A stretch of DNA of 64,000 nt from Flavobacterium piscis (lineage in GTDB: Bacteria > Bacteroidota > Bacteroidia > Flavobacteriales > Flavobacteriaceae). A program made the translations under genes and the position numbers. Location: the NCBI RefSeq assembly GCF_001686925.1, contig NZ_LVEN01000027.1, positions 868,001-932,000 on the forward strand, in the 5' to 3' direction. The notes beneath the pieces are model-generated. The model searched no databases. It had not been told where the DNA came from and worked only from the letters and a program-made list of their open reading frames with translations. Numbering within the stretch: position 1 is the stretch's first letter; every line of letters starts with the position of its first letter. Shown in pieces: positions 9,789-20,067 of this stretch.

Positions 9789-10100
9789 ATGATAACTTGT
9801 CATTTAAAATACGTTATAGATCCTTATCAATTAGGGGTATTTGAAGATTATGGTAAAAGATGGATTAAGATAGTGAATCGTTTAGGAGGCCAGCATCACG
9901 GTTATTTTATGCCTTCGGAAGGAGCTAATAATATTGCTTATGCACTGTTTTCTTTTCCAAGTTTAACTGATTATGAAAATTACCGAAAACAAATGTATTC
10001 AAAAGACGATAAGGAGTGTGTAGAAGCTTTTAAAATTGCCGAAGACACAAGATGCATTATAAGTTACGAGAGAACGTTTTTAAGTCCTGTATTTGAATAA
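9789..10100 (+). CDS. NIPSNAP-family protein in the his operon
   Basis: A small 103 aa alpha+beta-barrel (dimeric ferredoxin-like) protein starting MITCHLKYVIDP. A longer frame exists upstream, but the family starts at this Met and the upstream part lies in the repeat spacer. The HHGYFMPSEGANNIAYALFSF stretch (about residues 40-58) and the CIISYERTF end are characteristic of bacterial NIPSNAP proteins. It is not a known histidine enzyme. Its place between hisA and hisF suggests co-expression, perhaps as an accessory or an unrelated passenger. The biochemical role is unknown. Confidence 0.85.
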   Translation: MITCHLKYVIDPYQLGVFEDYGKRWIKIVNRLGGQHHGYFMPSEGANNIAYALFSFPSLTDYENYRKQMYSKDDKECVEAFKIAEDTRCIISYERTFLSPVFE

Positions 10101-10211
10101 TAAAATTAGAGCATTCCGCAAAGAGACGCAAAGCAAAACACAAAGATTCACTAAAAATCTTTTGTGGATCTCTGTGAAATCTTCGTGAATCTCTGTGAAA
10201 CAACTAAAAAA

Positions 10212-10967
10212 ATGCTTGCAAAAAGAATCATTCCTTGTTTGGATATAAAAAACGGAAGAACCGTAAAAGGCGTTAACTTTGTTGACTTGCGCGATGCTGG
10301 AGATCCAGTAGAATTGGCTGAGATTTACTCCGCTGAAGGTGCAGACGAATTGGTTTTTCTGGATATTTCAGCTACTGAAGAACGTCGTAAAACCTTGGTA
10401 AATATGGTGCGTAGTGTGGCTGAGAAAATCAATATTCCGTTTACGGTTGGTGGTGGAATCTCATCTGTTGAAGACGTTGAAATTCTGTTGAATAATGGAG
10501 CTGATAAAGTTTCAATTAATTCATCGGCAGTAAAAAATCCGCAATTAATTAATGATTTGGCACAGAAATTTGGAAGTCAATGTGTTGTTGTCGCAATCGA
10601 TGCCAAACAAATTGATGGACAATGGATTGTGCATTTAGTTGGCGGAAAAGTACCAACTGAGTTAAATTTATTCGATTGGGCTGTAGAAGTTGCAGAACGT
10701 GGTGCGGGAGAAATTTTATTCACATCTATGGATAACGACGGAACTAAAAATGGCTTTGCGAATGAAGCTTTGGCGAAACTTTCAGAATTGATCAATATTC
10801 CTATTATTGCCTCTGGTGGAGCAGGAAATATTCAGCATTTTGTAGATTCTTTCAAAAAAGGAAAAGCAGATGCGGCTTTAGCAGCAAGTGTTTTTCACTT
10901 TAAAGAAATCGAAATCAAAGCTTTGAAGGAGGAATTGAGAAAGAATGATATTGAGGTCAGGCTTTAG
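10212..10967 (+). CDS. hisF: Imidazole glycerol phosphate synthase, cyclase subunit
   Basis: HisF cyclises PRFAR with ammonia from HisH to give IGP and AICAR. The 251 aa (beta/alpha)8 barrel starts [13 protein letters not shown] 16-residue upstream extension was rejected because it reads through the CTGTGAAATC word repeat. The catalytic Asp11 is in CLDIKNG, the second Asp is near 130 in VVVAIDAKQ, and the phosphate sites are in TVGGGISS and IIASGGAGN. Confidence 0.96.
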   Translation: MLAKRIIPCLDIKNGRTVKGVNFVDLRDAGDPVELAEIYSAEGADELVFLDISATEERRKTLVNMVRSVAEKINIPFTVGGGISSVEDVEILLNNGADKVSINSSAVKNPQLINDLAQKFGSQCVVVAIDAKQIDGQWIVHLVGGKVPTELNLFDWAVEVAERGAGEILFTSMDNDGTKNGFANEALAKLSELINIPIIASGGAGNIQHFVDSFKKGKADAALAASVFHFKEIEIKALKEELRKNDIEVRL

Positions 10968-11051
10968 ATAATAGAATCAAGAGTCTAGAAGCAAGAAACT
11001 AAATAAAGAGATCAGTAATCTAAAATCTGAACTCGAAAATCTAAAATAAAT

Positions 11052-11648
11052 ATGAACATAGATATTAAAAGCTCACACGGATTAATTCCGGCAATAATTC
11101 AGGATTCAGAAACAAAAAATGTTTTGATGTTGGGATATATGAATGAAGAATCACTTCAGAAAACAATAGAAACTCAAAAAGTTACTTTTTTCAGCCGTTC
11201 AAAACAAAGACTTTGGACAAAAGGCGAGGAGAGTGGTAATTTTTTAGAATTGGTCAATATTAAAAATGATTGCGACGGCGATACACTTTTGATTCAGGCG
11301 AAACCTGTTGGACCAACTTGTCACACAGGCGCAGATACTTGCTGGCAGGAAGAAAACAAAGAAAATTACGGTTTTATCTCTAGCTTAGAAAAAACAATTG
11401 CAATACGTAGAGAAAATGCTGATTCTGAGAAGAGTTATGTAGCTTCGTTATTTGAAAAAGGAATCAACAAAATTGCACAAAAAGTTGGTGAAGAAGCTGT
11501 AGAAGTAGTTATTGAGGCCAAAGATGATAATGACGATTTATTTTTAAGTGAAAGTGCTGATTTATTGTTTCACTATTTGATTTTATTGCAGGCAAAAGGC
11601 TTTCAGTTGAATGATGTTGTGAATGTTTTGAAGAAACGCCAAAAGTAG
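11052..11648 (+). CDS. hisI: Bifunctional PR-AMP cyclohydrolase / PR-ATP pyrophosphatase
   Basis: The 198 aa HisIE fusion has HisI at about 1-105 and HisE at about 108-198. HisI carries metal/zinc signatures LWTKGEESGNFLE, DCDGDTLLIQAKP and GPTCHTG. The HisE all-alpha NTP-pyrophosphohydrolase domain contains KVGEEAVEVVIEAK and ESADLLFHYLILL. It catalyses steps 2 and 3 of the pathway and is the last gene of the his operon. A dispersed inverted repeat follows 25 bp after the stop. Confidence 0.96.
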   Translation: MNIDIKSSHGLIPAIIQDSETKNVLMLGYMNEESLQKTIETQKVTFFSRSKQRLWTKGEESGNFLELVNIKNDCDGDTLLIQAKPVGPTCHTGADTCWQEENKENYGFISSLEKTIAIRRENADSEKSYVASLFEKGINKIAQKVGEEAVEVVIEAKDDNDDLFLSESADLLFHYLILLQAKGFQLNDVVNVLKKRQK

Positions 11649-11673
11649 TTTAAGGTATTTTCTATACAATCTT

Positions 11674-11743
11674 GTCAGACTGAGCGAAGTCGAAATCCTA
11701 TTTGCTAAATCACTTTCCGGGACTTCGACTTCGCTCAGTCTGA
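11674..11743. repeat. REP-like inverted repeat (GACTTCGCTCAGTCTGA family) after the his operon
   Basis: GTCAGACTGAGCGAAGTCGA (11674-11693) is mirrored by TCGACTTCGCTCAGTCTGA (11725-11743) around a 31 nt loop. Single-arm relatives occur at 12440-12463, 28228-28254 and 45579-45600, so this is a dispersed intergenic family. It may terminate or stabilise the his transcript, but no T tract follows. Confidence 0.8.
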
Positions 11744-11778
11744 TAAAAATTATTACTTTAGCTAAAAGCAATAATTTT

Positions 11779-12384
11779 ATGAAACTATTTTTATACCTGT
11801 TTTTATTTTTGTTTCCAACATTAAACTACGGATTCAAAAAACGTGAATTGCCCTATTCAATTGTTATTTCAAAAGCAGAGTTAATTGTGGATGGAACCAT
11901 TTCTAAAGTTTCAAAAAATGAATATGAATTTACAATAAATCAGTTTGTAAAAGGAAATTCACCTTTAAAAATTAAGGTTCAAATCTGGAAGGAATGGATT
12001 TGTGATCCAAGAATTAAAGAGTTAAAATCTGGTCAAAGATTAATTTTGTTTTTAGAAAAAAGTGCTTATGGGAGTTTTAGTCCAATTAATGATAGCACTG
12101 GAGAGATATACATTGATAATGATTCTTTTATAAACATATTTCTTCCTAGAGAGTTTACTAATCCTAAAGTTTTAAAGGAAGGAATTTCTATGTTTTTACA
12201 AACTTATAAAGTTTATGGAGATTTAAATGATAGGTTCTTACAAAACATTCATATTCAATCCAATAAATCTATATTTGAAATTTATAAAATGAAAGAAGAT
12301 AATAAAGTTTTTAGATTTTTAGTGGGTAACGATGTGCATTATTCTGAAGTTAAATTTAATTTGATACCACAGTTTATCAATTAA
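11779..12384 (+). CDS. Secreted hypothetical protein
   Basis: The 201 aa protein has a short hydrophobic N-terminus (KLFLYLFLFLFPTLNYG) consistent with a signal peptide. After it comes a beta-rich region (DGTISKVSKNEYEFTINQFVKGN, about 38-60) and RLILFLEKSAYGSF. The pattern resembles flavobacterial exported proteins with a small OB-like or NTF2-like fold, but I do not recognise a named family. It stands alone between the his operon and the convergent CBM9-like gene, with repeats on both sides. Confidence 0.6.
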   Translation: MKLFLYLFLFLFPTLNYGFKKRELPYSIVISKAELIVDGTISKVSKNEYEFTINQFVKGNSPLKIKVQIWKEWICDPRIKELKSGQRLILFLEKSAYGSFSPINDSTGEIYIDNDSFINIFLPREFTNPKVLKEGISMFLQTYKVYGDLNDRFLQNIHIQSNKSIFEIYKMKEDNKVFRFLVGNDVHYSEVKFNLIPQFIN

Positions 12385-12439
12385 AGATTAGAAAAAAGTA
12401 CTTCACAAATACAAATTCCGGTTTATTAAATCACTTTGC

Positions 12440-12463
12440 GGGACTTCGACTTAGCTCAGCGTG
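12440..12463 (+). repeat. Single arm of the dispersed CTTCGACTT-GCTCAG repeat
   Basis: GGGACTTCGACTTAGCTCAG, followed by CGTG, is a diverged copy of the right arm at 11724-11743. The opposite arm is absent here. Confidence 0.6.
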
Positions 12464-12557
12464 CTAAAAATTTCTATTAATAAAAAAGAATAAAAAATCC
12501 GTGTAAGATCCGCGTCTTCGCGTAGCGAATCCGTTTCATCTGTGTGCCATCTCAACG

Positions 12558-13256
12558 CTACTCCACAAACTCAAAAACCGCAAATTCATCCGGTTGGTGA
12601 AAACCATGTTTTGAACTTTTATAATACTGTAATGCAAGATATTCGGTTGTGTTACCGTAATCAATTCTAAAAGCATTTCCTTTCCATTTTGTTCCAACTT
12701 TTGGTGGTGTAAAATTGCCATTTTTGATGGTTTGCAAATTCGAAAAGGGAATTTTAATTTCGGTAGTATAACCTTCTGAAGTTATTATACTAATAGCTTC
12801 TAATTCTTTAATATCAAAATTCATGTTGGTATTCCAGCCGCCACAATTTGGTGATATACATTTCAGTAATAAATCATAATTAGAGGAAAAAGCATTTACT
12901 CCAATTTCTATATAATTTTGACCATCGCCATCAGGATCGATAAAAAACTCTACTAAATCATCTGAATTAAAAATTGGAGCATCTTTTTTTTGAGCTGTCC
13001 CAATTATTTTAGAATCATCAGAACGGTAGGCGATATATAAATTTTGATCATTCCACGAAAGTGAAACAAAGGTATGCTGACTGGCGCTTTCTCCGGAACT
13101 ATGAACTACAAATGGTCCTGAAAAAGGCGCTTTCCAATCTGATAAATCACCATCGATAGTGATTTTTTCGGTTGTTTTGTAAATGGGGTGTGTTTGTGAA
13201 TATGATAGTCCGGAACCAATTAAGCCTATAAATAAAAAAAATAAACTGTGTTTCAT
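12558..13256 (-). CDS. Secreted CBM9-like carbohydrate-binding domain protein
   Basis: The 232 aa protein starts at MKHSLFFLFIGLIGSG with a signal peptide ending near SYSQ. The frame is open a further 24 codons upstream, but those residues do not precede a signal sequence in a plausible way. The body matches the CBM9/DOMON-like pattern: ITIDGDLSDW near residue 32, LSWNDQNLYIAYRSDD, DDLVEFFIDPDGDG with the acidic calcium-site cluster, TEIKIPFSNL and FRIDYG. Such domains bind sugars, often at chain ends, and here there is no attached enzyme. It is convergent with the upstream gene and divergent from the aminopeptidase gene. Confidence 0.8.
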   Translation of the reverse strand: MKHSLFFLFIGLIGSGLSYSQTHPIYKTTEKITIDGDLSDWKAPFSGPFVVHSSGESASQHTFVSLSWNDQNLYIAYRSDDSKIIGTAQKKDAPIFNSDDLVEFFIDPDGDGQNYIEIGVNAFSSNYDLLLKCISPNCGGWNTNMNFDIKELEAISIITSEGYTTEIKIPFSNLQTIKNGNFTPPKVGTKWKGNAFRIDYGNTTEYLALQYYKSSKHGFHQPDEFAVFEFVE

Positions 13257-13422
13257 AAGCGAATTGTATGCTAAATTACTGAAGCTAAAATAGACAAGAA
13301 TAATTGATTTCATACTAAAAAATTCCATGTTTAAATTAAACTAAAACTGTTTGAAAATGTTTAATTTTGAAAAGTTAAGTTTCTGTTTTCAGGAAATCTA
13401 TTTTAAAATCATACTATACCCT

Positions 13423-15078
13423 ATGAAAAAACTCTTCTTTGGCGTTTCTATCGCTTTTTTAATTGGTTTTACGGCCAAAGCACAAGGACTTATGAATAAG
13501 TCTGAAACAGTTTTTACACATCAGGATACTTTGCGCGGCAGCATTACAAAAGAAAGAGCGTGGTGGGATTTAAAATATTACCACTTAGATGTAAAAGTAA
13601 ATCCAAAAGAGAAAACAATCACCGGTTCAAATACTGTTCGTTATACTGTTTTAACAGAGTCTGATAAAATGCAAATTGATTTGCAGGAACCAATGAAAAT
13701 TACGAAAGTAACCCAGAATGGGAAAGAATTAAAATTTGAGCGGGACGGAAATGCTTTTTTTATTACTTTAAATGAAAAACAAAAAGTAGGAGAGACCAAA
13801 GATATTGTAATTTCATTTGGAGGAAAACCAAAAGAAGCTGTAAATCCACCTTGGGATGGCGGAATTACATGGAAAAAGGATAAAAACGGAAAAGATTTTA
13901 TTGCTTCGTCTTGTCAGGGATTAGGTGCCAGCGTTTGGTGGCCAAACAAAGATCATATGTATGATGAAGTAGAAAATATGCTGATCAGCGTAAATGTTCC
14001 TGGAGATTTAACGGATGTTTCAAACGGAAGATTACAAAGCATTAAAAAAGAAAAAGACGGAACAAAAACTTTTAATTGGTATGTTTCTAACCCAATTAAT
14101 AATTATGGCGTAAACATTAATATTGGTGATTATGTTAACTTTTCTGAGAAATTTAAAGGAGAAAAAGGAGATTTAGATTGTAGTTATTATGTTTTGAGTT
14201 ATAATTTGGCTTTGGCCAAAGAACAATTCAAAGATGCTCCAAAAATGCTAAAGGCTTTTGAAAACTGGTTTGGACCTTATCCGTTTTACGAAGACAGTTA
14301 TAAATTGGTCGAAGCTCCTTACTTAGGTATGGAACATCAAAGCAGTGTGACTTACGGAAATGGCTATAAAAATGGTTATTTAGGTCGTGATTTAAGTGGA
14401 ACCGGTTGGGGACTAAAATTTGATTTTATCATTATTCACGAATCCGGACACGAATGGTTTGCCAATAACATCACCTATAAAGATATTGCTGATATGTGGG
14501 TACATGAAAGTTTTACCAACTATTCTGAAAGTCTTTTTCTTGAATATTATTACGGAAAAGATGCAGCTGCAGAGTATATTATTGGATGCAGAAAAGGTAT
14601 TAGAAATGATAAACCTATTATTGGAAATTATGATGTAAATAATGAAGGATCAGGTGATATGTATCCAAAAGGAGCAAGTATGCTGCATATGATGCGTCAG
14701 GTTATCAATGACGATGCAAAATGGAAATCTATTTTAAGAGGTTTAAATAGTACTTTTTATCATCAAACCGTTACGGGAAAGCAAATCCAGGATTACATCA
14801 ATACACAATCCGGAATTAACTTTAACAGGGTTTATGCGCAATATTTGACTACAACTCAAATTCCTGTTTTTGAATATATGTTTAAAGATGGAAGTTTTGG
14901 CTATCACTGGACAAATTGTGTTGCCAAATTTGATATGCCGGTAAAAGTAACCCTAAACGGTGAAGAGATTTGGTTAAAACCAACTACAGAATGGAAATCA
15001 GAAAAAACGTATAATGAAAACAGAAAAGTAGAAGTGAGTAAAGATTTTTATGTTACGTCTTCTAATATTGTGGAATAA
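13423..15078 (+). CDS. M1-family zinc aminopeptidase
   Basis: The 551 aa exported peptidase starts at MKKLFFGVSIAFLIGF with a signal peptide ending near AKAQ. A 24-codon upstream extension precedes the signal sequence and was rejected. The N-terminal beta domain contains WDLKYYHLDVKVNP. The substrate-recognition loop reads YLGMEHQSS (GMEH where GAMEN is usual). The gluzincin site HESGHEWFAN is followed by the zinc Glu in WVHESFTNY, 18 residues later. It lacks the C-terminal ERAP-like helical domain, so it is a short M1 form common in Bacteroidota. It probably trims peptides in the periplasm or outside the cell. Confidence 0.92.
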   Translation: MKKLFFGVSIAFLIGFTAKAQGLMNKSETVFTHQDTLRGSITKERAWWDLKYYHLDVKVNPKEKTITGSNTVRYTVLTESDKMQIDLQEPMKITKVTQNGKELKFERDGNAFFITLNEKQKVGETKDIVISFGGKPKEAVNPPWDGGITWKKDKNGKDFIASSCQGLGASVWWPNKDHMYDEVENMLISVNVPGDLTDVSNGRLQSIKKEKDGTKTFNWYVSNPINNYGVNINIGDYVNFSEKFKGEKGDLDCSYYVLSYNLALAKEQFKDAPKMLKAFENWFGPYPFYEDSYKLVEAPYLGMEHQSSVTYGNGYKNGYLGRDLSGTGWGLKFDFIIIHESGHEWFANNITYKDIADMWVHESFTNYSESLFLEYYYGKDAAAEYIIGCRKGIRNDKPIIGNYDVNNEGSGDMYPKGASMLHMMRQVINDDAKWKSILRGLNSTFYHQTVTGKQIQDYINTQSGINFNRVYAQYLTTTQIPVFEYMFKDGSFGYHWTNCVAKFDMPVKVTLNGEEIWLKPTTEWKSEKTYNENRKVEVSKDFYVTSSNIVE

Positions 15079-15104
15079 CTTTTTTTGAAATTCAAAAATT
15101 TTTG

Positions 15105-15140
15105 AAATCCCAAATTCCAATTGATTGGAGTTTGGGATTT
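15105..15140 (+). terminator. Rho-independent terminator after the M1 aminopeptidase
   Basis: AAATCCCAAATTCCAAT (15105-15121) pairs with ATTGGAGTTTGGGATTT (15124-15140) through 17 positions including a wobble, followed by further T residues. The stem is made of the same ATTCCAA word found elsewhere. The rest of the gap to 15379 shows no gene. Confidence 0.75.
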
Positions 15141-15379
15141 TTTATTTGAATAACTTTACGCAAAGACCTCTGTCAAAGTTGATCACAAGCCATCTGGAAT
15201 TTGGAATTTTAAAGTTTGTTTTTTTTCTATATTAGAATTGCCTGCTAATGTTAATTATATAAAATGTACGAATATTACCGTTTTAATTTTCTATTTTAGA
15301 TTGTATTAATTTGATAATGAATGAGTAAAGCGTAATCCGAAAAGCTTAAGAGTAGGAAAACAAATCAAATCAAACTATT

Positions 15380-15586
15380 ATGAAAAATTTAAAAGACCTA
15401 AAAAACGCTGAAATTCTTAGTAAAAATGCTCAAAAGTCAATTTTTGGCGGCGGACTTCCGTATGTAAATCCAACAATTGGATTATGCGACAGATTATGTG
15501 GCGAAGCCGGAGGAGTTATTTCGAATACACCGGGTAGAGGAGATGTTTGTCTGGCAGGAACTTCTACTTGTTGTTATTGTAGATAA
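15380..15586 (+). CDS. GG-leader, cysteine-rich bacteriocin-like peptide
   Basis: The 68 aa precursor begins MKNLKDLKNAEILSKNAQKS and continues IFGGG. This is the Bacteroidota type of double-glycine leader, processed by PCAT/C39-peptidase ABC transporters. Cleavage after GG at 23-24 or 24-25 would leave a core of about 43 residues with six cysteines (36, 40, 57, 64, 65, 67), ending TSTCCYCR. That could give up to three disulfides or modified Cys. No transporter, modification enzyme or immunity gene lies next to it. It has its own transcription unit, bounded by hairpins at 15105-15140 and 15681-15712. The product could be a bacteriocin, a signal peptide or another secreted peptide. Confidence 0.7.
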   Translation: MKNLKDLKNAEILSKNAQKSIFGGGLPYVNPTIGLCDRLCGEAGGVISNTPGRGDVCLAGTSTCCYCR

Positions 15587-15680
15587 AAAAGTATTGAAGT
15601 TAATCTAAACACGTTTATAAAACATGTAGATTTGTTGTATACAGACAATCTTGTTATTTCGACGGAAGAGAAATGACAAA

Positions 15681-15712
15681 AATCCTGAAAAGATTAAGAT
15701 CTTTTCAGGATT
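15681..15712. terminator. Strong bidirectional-type hairpin between convergent genes
   Basis: AATCCTGAAAAGAT (15681-15694) and ATCTTTTCAGGATT (15699-15712) form a perfect 14 bp stem with a TAAG loop. A T run follows on the plus side and an A run precedes on the other, so it can serve both the GG-leader peptide gene and the convergent minus-strand gene. Confidence 0.85.
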
Positions 15713-15755
15713 TTTTATTGGAATTTGGAATTTTGAAGAATTTGGAATTTCACCT

Positions 15756-17300
15756 TCATCGACTATTCAGCTTTGCCTTTTCCTTAATGATATCAGCAAT
15801 TTTTCGATTCTCAATTTTACTTTCAAGCCATGAAATAATATCTAAATAAAGAAAAGCTCTTTTTTCATAAGTATTCTTTTCTAATTCAATAAAACGCAAA
15901 CGCATTTTGATGAATTCTTTTTTGATATCTGCAGGATATAGGTTGTTCAGATTCCTTAAAAACTTGATAATCTCCTTTTGAACCTCATGAAGGTCATTCA
16001 TTTTTATTAGAAACTTATAAGTGTTTTTAAGATGATTTTCAAGGTAATAATCTTTTCCTAATTCATAATGTGCAATTAAAGACAAGAGCCTTGCAAAACA
16101 CATCAAATCTTCCCGCATTGATAAGTTTTTATTATTAATGATTTTATCCAGATAAAGAATGCATTCATTATACTTTTCGCTTCCAAAATAAATAGAGGCA
16201 ATTTTGTAGAAAAACAACATTTCGTGATGTTCATCCAGATGTTCGCTGTGTATTTTAATCTTCTCTAAAATCTCAGGAATCAAATATTCGCTTTCTGCAA
16301 AAGTACCTTCAAGAATATGTAGGTTTAATTTATTATTATAAACATATAAAAATGATAGCGATGCAATGTTATCGTTTACAGGAAATTTTTCATCCTGAAT
16401 GGTTTCTTCTAAAAGCGATAGATATTTTTTAAAATTCGACTTGTACTTTAGCATATAAAGTGATTCCAAAAAGTAATGATTTCCTTTTAGAAAAAATACC
16501 GGATTCTGGTAAATCATATTAGGATTACCGTAAAACAATGTAACCCATTTATAGGCATATTTATAACTTGCCAGGAAGTCCTGTACCAAAAAACTACGCC
16601 ATAAATTAGCGTTATAAAACCAATATTTTTCGCGAAAACCAAACTTGCTTTCGTCTAATTTGGCAATATGTTTGTTGAAATAATCGTCAATATATTTATA
16701 TTCCTCATCATTCTTTACATAACCTGTCTTAAGCATGATTCCGTAAAGCTGAAGCGATAAATTGGATAGTTTACTTGAAATTGTATTTCGATAGTTTAAT
16801 TCTTTGGCCTGAATAACCAATTCGTCAGCACGTCCCTGAATACTTCGGGTAATATATTGTGATTCGATCAATTTTTCGAATTCTACAATTTCATACGCCA
16901 TATATTTTTCATCATTTTCCAGCGCAATGATTTTTGTTTTATCCAGAATCTTTAAACTCTGTTTATACAAACCTTTATTATATAAAATACCTGCAAAATC
17001 TATTTGTTCGCGCAATTGATAACGAATGTTCTGGCTCGGAATATTCAGTCGAATACTTACCAGAATTTGTTTGTATAAGTATGATTTTAAGTTAGATAAC
17101 TGTACTTTTTTAATGATACCGCTCTTAAGAATAAGCTTTTCATCATAGTTTTCAGACTTATCTAAAATATTGAATAATTCGATGAATTTCGTATTTGAAC
17201 TCGTCTCTAAACGGCTTGCAAAAATCTTAAACTGTCTTTTTTCGGATTTAGAAAGCGATTTTATTAATACAAATAAGAAATCTTTTTGATGGTTAGCCAT
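15756..17300 (-). CDS. Helical (TPR-like) protein of unknown function
   Basis: The 514 aa protein has no signal peptide or TM segment. It is composed almost entirely of amphipathic helices with many Lys/Glu/Leu, consistent with a TPR or HEAT-like solenoid (for example QLREQIDFAGILYNKGLYKQ, about 107-126). The N-terminal part (MANHQKDFLFVLIKSLSKSEKRQFKIFA) is basic and recurs in flavobacterial cytosolic proteins of this type. No catalytic motif is seen. It is transcribed alone, convergent with the GG-leader peptide gene and divergent from leuA. It is presumably a scaffold or regulatory protein. Confidence 0.65.
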   Translation of the reverse strand: MANHQKDFLFVLIKSLSKSEKRQFKIFASRLETSSNTKFIELFNILDKSENYDEKLILKSGIIKKVQLSNLKSYLYKQILVSIRLNIPSQNIRYQLREQIDFAGILYNKGLYKQSLKILDKTKIIALENDEKYMAYEIVEFEKLIESQYITRSIQGRADELVIQAKELNYRNTISSKLSNLSLQLYGIMLKTGYVKNDEEYKYIDDYFNKHIAKLDESKFGFREKYWFYNANLWRSFLVQDFLASYKYAYKWVTLFYGNPNMIYQNPVFFLKGNHYFLESLYMLKYKSNFKKYLSLLEETIQDEKFPVNDNIASLSFLYVYNNKLNLHILEGTFAESEYLIPEILEKIKIHSEHLDEHHEMLFFYKIASIYFGSEKYNECILYLDKIINNKNLSMREDLMCFARLLSLIAHYELGKDYYLENHLKNTYKFLIKMNDLHEVQKEIIKFLRNLNNLYPADIKKEFIKMRLRFIELEKNTYEKRAFLYLDIISWLESKIENRKIADIIKEKAKLNSR

Positions 17301-17449
17301 TGTAAAATATAATAGTGTAACTTATTGGTTTTTAGTTATTTAATACGTTATAAATTGCTTTATGAACAGTATAATTTCATTAAAATGAATTTCGTACTGA
17401 AGAAGTACAATATATATTTGTTATCAAGATGTGAAATTACATTAAATAA

Positions 17450-18631
<1,182 letters not shown>

Positions 18632-18680
18632 TTAAAAGAGAAAAAAAATAAGGATTTAAATACATAAAGAACGAGACGTT

Positions 18681-19799
18681 ATGAATTTGAAAATAGCAGT
18701 TTTACCAGGAGACGGAATTGGACCAGAAGTAATTTTACAAGCCAAAAAAGCATTATATGCTATTGGTGAGGTGTACAATCATGAATTTGTATTCGAAGAG
18801 GCGCTCATGGGAGCCATTGCTATTGACAAAACAGGAAATCCATTACCGGAACAAACCCTGAATCTGTGTTTAAATACTGATGCAGTTTTGTTTGGTGCGA
18901 TTGGAGATCCTAAATACGATAATAATCCAAATGCAAAAGTTCGTCCTGAGCAAGGATTATTAAGGCTTCGTAAAGAACTGGGTTTGTTTGCGAACATTCG
19001 TCCTATAAAACCTTATAAATCACTAATTGATGCTTCTCCTTTAAAAAGAGAAATTATCGACGGAGCTGATTTTACTATTTTTAGAGAATTAACAGGTGGT
19101 GCTTATTTTGGAGCTAAAACACTAAATGAAGAAGGAACACATGCTTCGGATTTATGTGAATATTCAGAAGAAGAAATTACCAGAATTGCACATTTGGCTT
19201 TTAAATCGGCACAAAACCGACGCAAAAAGCTGACAATGGTAGACAAAGCAAATGTTTTGGAAACCTCAAGATTATGGAGAAAAGTAGTTCAGAAAGTGAG
19301 TTTAAATTATCCTGATGTTGCTTTAGATTTTTTATTTGTGGATAACGCAGCAATGCAGATTATTTTAAATCCAAAACAATTCGATGTGATTTTGACAGAG
19401 AATTTGTTTGGAGATATTTTATCAGATGAAGCAAGCGTTATTACAGGTTCAATTGGTTTATTGGCATCAGCATCTTTAGGAGAAAAAAATGCTTTGTTTG
19501 AACCAATTCACGGTTCTTATCCTCAGGCAAAAGGAAAAAATATTGCCAATCCAATTGCTTCGATTTTATCAGCTGCAATGTTGTTAGAGCATTTTGGTTT
19601 ATTCAAAGAAGCGAATGTAATTTATCAGGCGGTTGAAAAAGCAATCGAATATAAAGTTGTTACTGTTGATTTAAAACCAGATTCAAAATTCGGTACAAAT
19701 GAAGTAGGGGAGTTTGTTTCTAATTTTATTTTCAGCAAGGATGACTTGCTATATTTTAATAATGACAATGTTCATATCGGTCAGTCGACAATTGTTTAG
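18681..19799 (+). CDS. leuB: 3-isopropylmalate dehydrogenase
   Basis: The 372 aa enzyme oxidises and decarboxylates 3-isopropylmalate with NAD. Signatures are LPGDGIGPEV at the N-terminus, the substrate-binding stretch RPEQGLLRLRKELGLFANIRP, the catalytic Tyr/Lys region LTGGAYFG and TMVDKANVLETSRLWR, metal Asp residues in NLFGDILSDEASVITGS, and the NAD motif FEPIHGSYP. It follows leuA by 49 bp. The ilv attenuator begins about 80 bp after its stop, so leuAB and ilvDBNC can be regulated separately. Confidence 0.95.
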   Translation: MNLKIAVLPGDGIGPEVILQAKKALYAIGEVYNHEFVFEEALMGAIAIDKTGNPLPEQTLNLCLNTDAVLFGAIGDPKYDNNPNAKVRPEQGLLRLRKELGLFANIRPIKPYKSLIDASPLKREIIDGADFTIFRELTGGAYFGAKTLNEEGTHASDLCEYSEEEITRIAHLAFKSAQNRRKKLTMVDKANVLETSRLWRKVVQKVSLNYPDVALDFLFVDNAAMQIILNPKQFDVILTENLFGDILSDEASVITGSIGLLASASLGEKNALFEPIHGSYPQAKGKNIANPIASILSAAMLLEHFGLFKEANVIYQAVEKAIEYKVVTVDLKPDSKFGTNEVGEFVSNFIFSKDDLLYFNNDNVHIGQSTIV

Positions 19800-19881
19800 T
19801 TTTTTTATTAAAATAATGAAATAAATAACAAGAAGTATGTGAAATGTTGAGATTTTATTTTTTTAGTCCTGTAAGTTTTCA

Positions 19882-19889
19882 TACTTTTG
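19882..19889 (+). promoter_or_regulatory. -7 box of the ilv operon promoter
   Basis: TACTTTTG is a full match to TAnnTTTG and lies 16 nt before the leader peptide start. The region 19-21 nt upstream is T-rich (TTTT) rather than a clean TTTG. Confidence 0.6.
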
Positions 19890-19905
19890 TGACACTAAAA
19901 AATAA

Positions 19906-19983
19906 ATGATGCAAATCTCAATTATTATTACTTCTGTCGTTGTTGTCAATGTGTTTAGCACATCTGCATCGGGAATGGTATAA
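19906..19983 (+). CDS. ilvL: ilv operon leader peptide
   Basis: The 25-codon ORF starts with ATGATG and contains ISIIITSVVVVNV: four Ile and six Val codons in all, but no Leu. It is placed between a promoter-like box and a terminator hairpin ahead of ilvD. Ribosome stalling at Ile/Val codons when those tRNAs are uncharged would prevent termination, as in enterobacterial ilv leaders. The absence of Leu codons predicts a response to Ile and Val rather than Leu. It is too short for most gene callers. Confidence 0.87.
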   Translation: MMQISIIITSVVVVNVFSTSASGMV

Positions 19984-20007
19984 ATATAATTGAAAAACTA
20001 TATTACA

Positions 20008-20037
20008 AACCTTCCAAATACTGGAAGGTTTTTTTTT
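20008..20037 (+). terminator. ilv attenuator terminator hairpin
   Basis: AACCTTCCA (20008-20016) pairs with TGGAAGGTT (20022-20030) around a five-base loop, followed by T residues to 20037. It lies 24 nt after the leader stop and 30 nt before ilvD. Confidence 0.88.
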
Positions 20038-20067
20038 GAATAAAAATTAAAATAAAATAATACAATA

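Noticed and set aside
15651..15833. 60-codon ORF next to the GG-leader peptide as a possible immunity gene
   Set aside because: It is built over the terminator hairpin at 15681 and the 3' end of the minus-strand helical protein gene.
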